A stretch of 64,000 nt of DNA from Eutreptiella sp. 'Long Island Sound 2002' (taxonomy: Eukaryota > Euglenozoa > Euglenophyceae > Eutreptiales > Eutreptiaceae): contig OZ038380.1 of NCBI GenBank assembly GCA_964036045.1, positions 125,222,899 to 125,286,898 on the forward strand. The letters run 5' to 3'. The notes beneath the pieces were generated by a model. It had not been told where the DNA came from and searched no databases. It worked only from the letters and a program-made list of their open reading frames with translations. Position 1 is the stretch's first letter, and every line of letters begins with the position of its first letter. Positions 57,151 to 64,000 of this stretch are shown here, piece by piece. The position numbers were made by a program, and so were the translations under genes.

Positions 57151-60100
57151 CTAGGCGTTCTGATCTCCAGTGGCTGCGTTAACATTATGGACACACCCTG
57201 ATTCGTCGACCCACTCATCTTGGAGCGGATCATCTGCTGGATTCAAGGCATTTAATTCATAATCTCGGTCCGCATCGGACACCTGATCTGCACCTGAGAC
57301 CTGATCCACACGATGGTTGCCCTTTCCACGTCCACGGCCACGGCCGCCGGATGATGGACCTCCACCCTCGCCACACCCTCTGCCCTTACCAGAGAAAGGG
57401 GTTCCCGAAGGATTTCCCTTACCTTTACCCTGGAATCCTAGAGCATTTCCCTTGTTTGCACCGGATTGAGGGGTTTGGCCTGGATTTCGATTTCCGCCTC
57501 CGGCGTTGCTATTAGGATTTTTCTGGCCGTTCGGCTGCCCACCGGAGCCGGATGGAGTCCGATTTTCTGTGCCTTGGGACCCGCCAGGGCCTCCAGGATT
57601 TTTGTTTCCACCGGAGGGGGTCGGATTCCCTTTTCCAGCCTTCCCACCGTGCACCTGTCTGTCATTCCTGTCTGAATTCTGCGAATTACTGATATTTTCA
57701 CCAATCACCTTGTGATCGTAAGGAGACCATCGGTGATTATCAGTAGAATGTGACTTAGCTCGGTTCGTAGAACCTAAAAGAAGGCAGATGCTACAGTGCT
57801 GCTGAACATTCCGGGTGTCATTCACCTTTTTGTTGCCCTTTTGGGCCCCATTTTGGGTGTTTTGCTGGGTATTCTTGTTTCCCCCAAGACCCTCATGGAA
57901 ATTCTGGTTGGCGGCGTCGGCGAGCCGCTCAACCTCCTCCCAGAGTTCCTTCGGGGTGTACGAAAACACCCAGTTTTTGGCCCTCAGGCGATGGCCATGG
58001 AAGCTGACTCCCCTGTTGAGGACTTGGACAAACAAGTCCCGATCCTCGTGCTCATGAAACTTTATTTTCCACGTCTCTTCGGTGAATTTCACCTTAGAAA
58101 AGGACGTGGGGGAGCACTTTTGAAGTGCCTCCCTGACGGAAAACTTGTTGGCAGAGGCATCTAAGCCTTCCACCTCCGCCCACCAGGTCTTGACCTTTTC
58201 TTCGGACTGTTTGTTCCGAAGGGTGGCGGCAGTTTCTGAGGGGATCTTGTCAAAAATCAGACTTTTCAGCTCGGCACTAGAAAATTTTTCGCCTGAATGT
58301 TCAGCTTCTTCCACAAAATTCCAGAAGCGCTGTTTTTTGTCTTGCACTTCGTGCAAAATTAATCGCGAGAATGAAGGAAAATTCTTCAACATTTGGTGGT
58401 AGTGGTCCTCTGGCAGCCGGGATCCGCGTACCGCCAACTGTTCCCACACCTCATCAAAGGTAAGGGGGGAACTTGTATCCTCGCGATCACTCCAAGTCCT
58501 GAGCCAAGTGTTGGCCGGCGGTCCCTCAAGGCAATCCAAGAGGGCCATCAGGAACTGATCATCTTGGAGTTTTTGAGTCTTAACCCACAGTTTAAATTCC
58601 CGTTGGAACTGAGGCCAACGTCGGGGGTTCCCATTATACTTCGGTTGCTTGGCAACCTGACGAAGTCGCAAGGAAGTAGGGTTAAGAAGCGAATCCAGCC
58701 CAACACCGGCCGTAATGGCAGACACCTTGGCGGCATCATTCGCCACACCAGCTCCGGCGAGGGTCTGGGCGAGCAACAGCTGGGCTAAGGTATTGGAATC
58801 AGCAGCAGGAGGGGCAGTACGGGAGGCAGTTCGCTTGGCATTCTGAGCCTCAGTCCTAGCCTTCGCCGTCCTACTCTCAGAACGAGAGATTTTAACCCTT
58901 TCCTTTAGCTTGGTCCTGCTGATCCTTGCATCGGTGGTCCTGGAGTCCACCGAAGGAGCAATTGAAAAAATTTCTGTCGCCTCCTCCGATGGCTCTGTTG
59001 CTTGTCCCACCGATGAGGCGCCCTCAGACCGCATGTGCGTCTTGAAAAGATTTTTTACTCCCAGCGTTTGAATGATGAGGTGCATTTGATCTTTGAGCTG
59101 TTGGAGCTCAGCATCTCGCTGGAATCTGCAGGAGCAATCGGCAGGACAGTACATGCCGTGTCCTGAAGGGCCTGAGCAGGCTGTCGGACCGCTGATCTCG
59201 GTGGTCCGCAGCCAGGAGTCCACTTGGGGAGCTCCTTCAGCCCTGATTTCCAGGCTTGCCTGCCTGGCCGCCTCTAAAATTCCCTCCTCAACCGCGGCGG
59301 CTAGATCGTCGCGGATGGAAACAGGGGGATGAGGGGCGGAGGGCCCGGGAACAGGTGCCCGGACCTTCTCCTTCGCAAAGGGGCTTGCCTCCCAGATCTG
59401 CAAAAAAATGGCAAAAGAGTTATCTTCTTGAGAACGCCACCACATCCTGGTATTAATTTCGTTCTGAAGGAGGAAAAAATATTCCGTTAAAAAATCAGAG
59501 GCGATTCTTTCTTGTTCGATCAGCTCAGACGAGGCTAAGTAACAAAGGGCCTCAAGGGCCTCAAGGCTACGGGTCACTTCTGGGGACAAATGGTCGCCCC
59601 AGTGTGCCCAAGAGGTTGGTCGATTATAGCTAGGTACCTCACCTGGACCGCCCATCTCAATGTCGTTCAGATCGGCGTCCATGGTCTCAAATGTTGGACA
59701 TCCGTAAGGAAGGTTGGTACCTGCCAGCTCCGTAAGCTCCACCGGAGCATTGCCATCGTCGTAGGCCGGCGGATTCCAGCTGCTCAATGGCCAGTTTCGA
59801 CTGGGATTATGGTAATCTGGGTCCCCACAGCTGCTGATGTGCGCCCTTCTTGGGCAGCTTGGACTTGCGCAAGGCATTCCTCTCAAGGCCTCGTTCGCAC
59901 AGCACCAAGGCAGTGTAATCGTTACTTCTCCAGAAGCGGCGGGGTCTACGGGGCCGTACTGGGGAGCGGGCTGTGGATGGGATGCCACTGAAGCAACATT
60001 CAGGTAGCCTCTGCTACCATGAAAGTGCTGCCCTAGGTCGTGGATGGTGCCGGAGGGCTCAGGGCCGGCAAGACTGGGGGGGCAGGCACGCGAGGAGTCG

Positions 60101-60183
60101 ACCTGAACGCTGCTGTTGGGGGCAGAACCGGATACACGGACACCAACGGAGGCAAGAGCGGCGACAACGGAGGCAAGATCCAT
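57151..60183 (-). CDS. Element D gag
   Basis: About 1010 residues, fully open, starting inside the 5' LTR at the ATG conserved in both LTRs (MDLASVV...). An ATG four codons upstream is absent from the 3' LTR. The frame crosses the priming site (HGSRGYL). Acidic/Pro-rich first third, a basic Ser/Arg stretch (TKLKERVKISRSESRTAKAR), a capsid-like middle (YNGNPRRWPQFQREFKLWVK) with RLILHEVQDKKQRFWNFVEE, then a non-standard Cys/His site CSIC...H-x4-H. A long Gly/Asn/Pro/Lys nucleocapsid tail follows. Ends at TAG 57151-57153. No frameshifts. Confidence 0.88.
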   Translation of the reverse strand: MDLASVVAALASVGVRVSGSAPNSSVQVDSSRACPPSLAGPEPSGTIHDLGQHFHGSRGYLNVASVASHPQPAPQYGPVDPAASGEVTITLPWCCANEALRGMPCASPSCPRRAHISSCGDPDYHNPSRNWPLSSWNPPAYDDGNAPVELTELAGTNLPYGCPTFETMDADLNDIEMGGPGEVPSYNRPTSWAHWGDHLSPEVTRSLEALEALCYLASSELIEQERIASDFLTEYFFLLQNEINTRMWWRSQEDNSFAIFLQIWEASPFAKEKVRAPVPGPSAPHPPVSIRDDLAAAVEEGILEAARQASLEIRAEGAPQVDSWLRTTEISGPTACSGPSGHGMYCPADCSCRFQRDAELQQLKDQMHLIIQTLGVKNLFKTHMRSEGASSVGQATEPSEEATEIFSIAPSVDSRTTDARISRTKLKERVKISRSESRTAKARTEAQNAKRTASRTAPPAADSNTLAQLLLAQTLAGAGVANDAAKVSAITAGVGLDSLLNPTSLRLRQVAKQPKYNGNPRRWPQFQREFKLWVKTQKLQDDQFLMALLDCLEGPPANTWLRTWSDREDTSSPLTFDEVWEQLAVRGSRLPEDHYHQMLKNFPSFSRLILHEVQDKKQRFWNFVEEAEHSGEKFSSAELKSLIFDKIPSETAATLRNKQSEEKVKTWWAEVEGLDASANKFSVREALQKCSPTSFSKVKFTEETWKIKFHEHEDRDLFVQVLNRGVSFHGHRLRAKNWVFSYTPKELWEEVERLADAANQNFHEGLGGNKNTQQNTQNGAQKGNKKVNDTRNVQQHCSICLLLGSTNRAKSHSTDNHRWSPYDHKVIGENISNSQNSDRNDRQVHGGKAGKGNPTPSGGNKNPGGPGGSQGTENRTPSGSGGQPNGQKNPNSNAGGGNRNPGQTPQSGANKGNALGFQGKGKGNPSGTPFSGKGRGCGEGGGPSSGGRGRGRGKGNHRVDQVSGADQVSDADRDYELNALNPADDPLQDEWVDESGCVHNVNAATGDQNA
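60007..60019 (-). other. Element D primer binding site
   Basis: TGGTAGCAGAGGC directly after the 5' LTR on the minus strand. The first 12 bases pair with the 3' end of eukaryotic initiator tRNA-Met. It is translated in the gag frame. Confidence 0.85.
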
Positions 60184-60553
60184 GCTGATTGTCATCCGGC
60201 AAAAAATCCCAGTCTATGAAGAAAATTGATGCGGATATCCCTAAGTACATCTGAGTGTCCATATCTATCTGAAAAGATTTAGAAAAATCCGATTGTGAAA
60301 AAATATTTGGCCGATCTGGCTCGCGCACGCGCGTCAGCGGCAAATGGCGATTCCGGGTAAATGATCGGAACGCGGCGGATTTACGATGAATGGACCGCGG
60401 AATCAGATCCGGCACATCAGAAATATATAGGTCTGATCCTGAGACTGAGCTGCGGGGCGGCGATTCCGCCGAAGCAGAGAAAATGACCAAAATGTAGCCA
60501 ATCAGGGGCAGATCTGCGAAAATCTGAGCAGATGGGGGTTAGCCGCACTTACA
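60020..60553 (-). repeat. Element D 5' LTR
   Basis: 534 bp, partner of 49705-50239 (one single-base gap in a G-run). Encodes the first about 55 residues of gag. Confidence 0.95.
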
Positions 60554-60558
60554 CATAC

Positions 60559-60823
60559 CCTGAGCTGTCCCACTGTCCATCGTGCGATACATAATGCAAG
60601 AACCCTGAAATCAAGACAGAGGTCAATGATTCTCGGAAGGAATACAATCATACCTTGTAATCACTGCAACACATGTTTCTGCGTGCTTCAATTGAATGGA
60701 CTCAGAAATCTACGTCTATCTACTGCACTGGCAACTCTCCGCTATCGCTGCCGGTACACCTTTGCCCTGCGAACGGAGTCCTGTTGCTGTTCCTTAACAC
60801 GCCTGAGCCCTGAGCCACTTACA
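60559..60823 (-). repeat. Element C 5' LTR, outer piece (265 bp)
   Basis: Aligns with 39118-39382. Together with 49561-49704 it reconstitutes 409 bp. Followed by the CTCAC duplication (60824-60828). Confidence 0.9.
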
Positions 60824-60828
60824 CTCAC

Positions 60829-61520
60829 ATAGAAATCAGCACATCACGCGCCCTCACCCTAGGGTCAGGGGTCTTGGAGCCTCACGCTCCCTCAACAGCA
60901 CGATGTTTACCGTAATTTTTTAACATTGCCCACAGTGGGCGGCCGTTGCCAAGGGAAATCAACAAGCCACAGCATGAAAAAAAAGGCAAAGGTAGGAAGA
61001 AAGCCCAGACACCATACGTAGTCACCCTGAAACGGAAGCACCCTGAAAGAAAAAGGAATAGGGTGTTGTAATGCGCAAAAGCTAGAATTGGCCAACCACC
61101 TCAGGGTCACGAAAAAAAGAAAACCATCAAATGCGCGATTGTAAAAAAACGGGGCCCAAAAAATGCAACGGCAGAGCACATCAATGGCGCACAACACTGG
61201 CGTCTCCAGAACATCTGGCTTCATTCCGGAGAAACCTATCTCCACTGCTAACCTACAAAGGAGACATGAAAAGAACCTTCAAAAAATAGGTCTCATGCGC
61301 TTCACTGCAGGCATGCAACAGTAAACACACCTGAAAACAGGGTGCTCCGCCGCTCACCACACTGTTAGTGCGTCGCCGTGCTGTTCAGCCCTAAGGGCTT
61401 GCGTGCAGTTTTCCCCTGCCCTGCAACGGAGGCAACAGAAGAAACGCAAAAAATACCTACCCCCCCCGAAGAAACTACCGCACAACGACGTGAAAATGTT
61501 GCAATGAGGCAACACATCAA
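60829..61520. other. No recognisable gene
   Basis: Outer flank of element C. Short frames without motifs. Confidence 0.4.
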
Positions 61521-61525
61521 AGTAC

Positions 61526-62023
61526 TTACTCGTATCTTTGATGAGGCTGTTTCTTGACTCCTCGCGTGAGTTCTTTACATAGCACCGCATTAGCAAGGCG
61601 CATGTCTTTATTTCCCCTCTCCAGGCGCTGCTCCCGACTGTCAGCCACCAGCAGCTTGTCATGCTCGTTGTTCTGCACCCCCTGGGCTTGCCGTAGTCGT
61701 GTCTTCCTCAACTTGAGCTGAGCATGCAGTTTCTTCGATGTCCTATCAAAGTGATTCCGCTCCTGCCTTAATTTGCGTTGAAGCTCTTCAGTACACAGCT
61801 GCAGCTCCTCATTGCAGCACGTGAGCTGCCACTGTTCAATCTGGACCTCGGGATAAGGGGGCTGATCCGGCATAGGTCCTTCATGAATCTGAGTTGGCCA
61901 CGCAGTTTGCAAACTGCTCCACAACACAGGCCTCGATTGAGACGAACTTTGCGAAGCATCTTGCACTGCACCAGCAGGCACAAACATAGTGAGCTCGAGT
62001 AACAAGATTGTAATGATCTCCAT
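61526..62023 (-). CDS. Coiled-coil protein, unknown
   Basis: 165 residues: a hydrophobic N-terminus (MEIITILLLELTMFV, possibly a signal or anchor, or a chance start), a Gln/Ser/Pro-rich segment, then a basic coiled coil (QWQLTCCNEELQLCTEELQR, KKLHAQLKLRKTRLRQ). It lies downstream of the gag remnant on the same strand and could be part of that element. No family recognised. Confidence 0.35.
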   Translation of the reverse strand: MEIITILLLELTMFVPAGAVQDASQSSSQSRPVLWSSLQTAWPTQIHEGPMPDQPPYPEVQIEQWQLTCCNEELQLCTEELQRKLRQERNHFDRTSKKLHAQLKLRKTRLRQAQGVQNNEHDKLLVADSREQRLERGNKDMRLANAVLCKELTRGVKKQPHQRYE

Positions 62024-62179
62024 AATGATCTTGTCTTTGGATTAAGTTTTGGAAACCCTTCATGCGCTTTTCAAATCCCTCAAAATCCAGCGTGCAATGA
62101 ACAACTTGATCACATTGCATGATTTCATTTTGTTCATCTGTAACAAAAGGCGATTCTATAATACAACCTCTCTGAGTAC

Positions 62180-63560
62180 TCTTTTACTGTAATGCTGGCT
62201 CTTTGCGCGCAATGCTATCGCAGCACTGTGCGCGCAATCTTATCAAATTCTTCCCCTGCAAATGTTTGCGCAGGTATCTCTCCATGTGAGAGTCGTTCTC
62301 ACTTTGCATGGCCAACTGGATCAACAGATCGATCAGGTCGTCATAGGAATGAGTCCGGGCGTTCCTCTCGGACGTCTCCCGATAGTTCTCCCAAGTCTTC
62401 GAAGGAATGTTTCCTACTATTCACAAGCGAGGTTCATTAGGACACCGGCTGCCCGCAGCCAGACAGCCGACAGGCACAGAGCAAAGAAAGAGGTTCATTA
62501 GAACCCGGGGGGCGAGGGATTATACTTCCGCTGAGTCCTTCAAACTGCACCACAAACTCTGAGATACGTGCAGCTGCAGGGAATCTGGGGAGTGATAGCA
62601 ACTCTTGGATTTCAGTGCGGACACTCAGGTCCGTCTCATAGACTGGGTACATCTGTACCTGTCTCTTCAGGAAGTCGCTGCAGTTGAAGGTCCTCCCGAT
62701 AGCGGCCTTTACTTGCCGCTGAAGAAATTTCTTTCTACACGACTTCCTGATAAGTGTGCACTTAGTCCTGGCGTCAGCATGTTGCTGACCCGTGAGGAGT
62801 GAAAATTTGGAGAATTCCTCCGCCCACTCGGGCAGAGCTTTGGGATCAAACTCCAAAAGTTCGATATGAAGGTTGGCCTTGGCAATGGCCTTCCTTCCCG
62901 TACCTGGGACACCTTTGTCACTGCTCCACCTGACGGAGGTGAGGGGTGTTTAGTGGCCAACGGCGCCAGTGCAGGCAGTCCATAGTTCCTTATTGTAACC
63001 TCCGAGCCCATGCCTACGCTACCGACAGGCACAGTACTGACACGTGGGTGGAAAGGGCTAGGGCAGCTGTCCATAAGGGAGCTGCGGATGCCTCTGCAGC
63101 TCTTCACATCACTGGTCAACAGTTGCACACCAGGGGACATGGTAGGGGGGGGCGTCCTCAGATCCAAGAGCCCCTGTTTTGCTTTGAGTGCCGCTGACGA
63201 GGCACCCAGGTCCTTGTCTTCATCACCCGCATTCAGGAACCGGGAAAGCAGCTCCATGGTCTCATCGGACGCGGGGGCAGACCTCGTTCCACGCATGAAG
63301 GTTCTGGAGCCACACACCTTGCAGAGGGTTGTGGCTCCATGTGCTCAGGCTCCTTCGGCTCCTTGGAGGGTGTAGGTTCCTTGGACACACAGACGGATTC
63401 CCACTCTGATGAATCGCCCGACGCCTGCGTGTCGCATTTGCCATAAGGTATCTCGAACATGTCATGTCTCCACGTGGCCCCGAACATCGGGCCCAAAGCC
63501 ATCTCCTTTCTATTTCCTTTTCTAGCTCGTCCAGGCTTTGACCTTGGCTTTGGCCACCTT
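62180..63560 (-). pseudogene. Ty3-type gag remnant, separate element
   Basis: Minus-strand pieces in several frames. The N-terminal part from about 63500 (ATWRHDMFEIPYGK..., Pro/Ser-rich) shifts near 62880 into a capsid segment: LPEWAEEFSKFSLLTGQQ, KCTLIRKSCRKKFLQRQVK, MYPVYETDLSVRTEIQELL, ISEFVVQFEGL. After a 61-bp direct-repeat insertion (62429-62501) and a TGA it continues IPSKTWENYRETSERNARTH, then SYDDLIDLLIQLAMQSENDS to HMERYLRKHLQ. This order matches capsid sequences I recall from charophyte Ty3 elements. No protease or RT follows within the window. Confidence 0.65.
62429..62501. repeat. 12-bp direct repeats flanking a 49-bp insert
   Basis: GAGGTTCATTAG at 62429-62440 and 62490-62501 bracket 49 bases that contain the small inverted repeat GGCTGCCCGCAGCC. 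The insert breaks the gag frame. Confidence 0.8.
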
Positions 63561-63900
63561 GGCCATCTCCTGGAGGGCAGGAATGGGAGTTGTCTCGAAC
63601 CGGGGAAGGGATGACCCCACGGAAGCTGAGGCGGCAGCCACGGTGTGCTTGTCTTCAAGGCGTTTGAGGTTCGCCTGCGTTAAGCAAGGAACGTCAGCGT
63701 CTGGGCGCGATCCTTCTATATTATTTTCATTATCCTCTTCCGCCTCGCTTGGTTCTGTATGTTTTCCTAGAGGACCAGAATCACGGGGAATTCCACTTAA
63801 TTGCCAGTGATGGTCCAGTCGTCACATCGCCGCTCTTTGGCCTGGTGTTAGTGATTGGCTCAGTTCTGGCACTGAAGGTGACAGACATTTCCACAGTTCC
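63560..63900. other. No recognisable gene
   Basis: Spacer between the gag remnant and the LINE-end copy. A plus-strand frame runs through it without motifs. Confidence 0.35.
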
Positions 63901-63902
63901 AG

Positions 63903-64000
63903 ATGCAAGTGGTGGGGGTGAACGCAATCGGGGGGTGGCTAGGGTTATAATCCTAGTTACTTTGAAAAATATACTTAAGGCTTCAAAAGGGTGAAAAAAT
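63903..64000 (+). repeat. LINE 3' end, second copy
   Basis: From GGGGGTGAACGCAAT to GGGTGAAAAAAT the sequence aligns with 37380-37462: both have GGGTTATAAYCCTAGTTACT then TTGAAMAATRTACTT. The copy runs to the window edge and ends in an A-rich tail. Confidence 0.65.

Larger units (their letters stand above)
49705..60553 (-). mobile_element. Ty3 LTR retrotransposon, element D (10.8 kb)
   Basis: Youngest element in the window. 535-bp and 534-bp LTRs (plus-strand ends TGAAAGTGC and GCACTTACA) differ at about 8 positions. 5-bp duplication CATAC on both sides (49700-49704, 60554-60558). Minus-strand order: gag (1010-1014 codons), TAG, pol with protease, Dam/DIRS-like domain, RT, RNase H, then a frameshift, and integrase with chromodomain. 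Apart from that frameshift and one TAG in the integrase it is open throughout. Confidence 0.96.
38974..60823 (-). mobile_element. Ty3 LTR retrotransposon, element C (about 11.0 kb without D)
   Basis: Minus-strand element with 409-bp LTRs: 38974-39382, and the split copy 49561-49704 plus 60559-60823. By eye about 34 of 409 positions differ (about 8%), so it is the oldest of the three complete elements. Order on the minus strand: gag with an unusually long N-terminal part, zinc knuckles, protease, Dam/DIRS-like domain, RT, RNase H, integrase, chromodomain remnant. Many in-frame stops. Element D is inserted in its 5' LTR. Confidence 0.92.

Noticed and set aside
1-64000. CRISPR array, rRNA, or bacterial operon signals
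   Set aside because: No regular repeat-spacer structure, no rRNA motifs, and all recognisable genes are eukaryotic transposon genes.

Overview
This is a eukaryotic, gene-poor, transposon-packed stretch. I see no confident single-copy host gene. The Ty3 (gypsy-type) polyproteins carry chromodomains and use an initiator-tRNA-Met-type primer site. The gag remnant at 62.2-62.9 kb resembles gag sequences I associate with charophyte green algae of the Chara type. That attribution is from memory and needs a search.

Layout. 0-2 kb: nothing recognisable. 2.1-5.6 kb (+): a decayed Ty3 gag-protease remnant (element A). 6.3-8.4 kb: a short satellite with a period near 187 bp. 8.4-12.2 kb: nothing recognisable apart from a small minisatellite. 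12.2-37.5 kb: a four-deep nest. A LINE (+) is cut in two (12.23-12.59 and about 35.1-37.46). Between the halves lies a block ('G') with a decayed minus-strand gene of an uncharacterised family and several copies of a 16-24 bp palindrome. G's gene is interrupted near its 3' end by a DNA transposon ('T', 17084-31955) with 29-bp perfect terminal inverted repeats and a TGTGT duplication. Removing T restores G's reading frame exactly. T carries an N-terminal fragment of the same family and is itself split by a 13.1-kb Ty3 retrotransposon (element B, 17971-31048, minus strand, 344-bp LTRs, CCTC duplication).

38.97-60.82 kb (minus): an older Ty3 element (C, 409-bp LTRs, CTCAC duplication). Its 5' LTR is split by a younger Ty3 element (D, 49705-60553, LTRs of 535 and 534 bp, CATAC duplication). 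By-eye LTR differences are about 1.5% for D, 2.3% for B and 8% for C, so C is the oldest of the three. 60.8-64 kb: a broken gag remnant, a coiled-coil ORF and, at the edge, a copy of the LINE 3' end.

Shared biology. The Ty3 elements have an extra domain between protease and reverse transcriptase that resembles the C-terminal part of DIRS polyproteins or Dam-like methylases. B, C and D have an in-frame TAG exactly at the gag-pol boundary. In all three, the gag reading frame is open across the primer binding site. The T/G pair looks like an undescribed DNA-transposon family: a candidate transposase, inverted repeats, 5-bp duplications, and perfect palindromes whose outer base pairs covary between copies.
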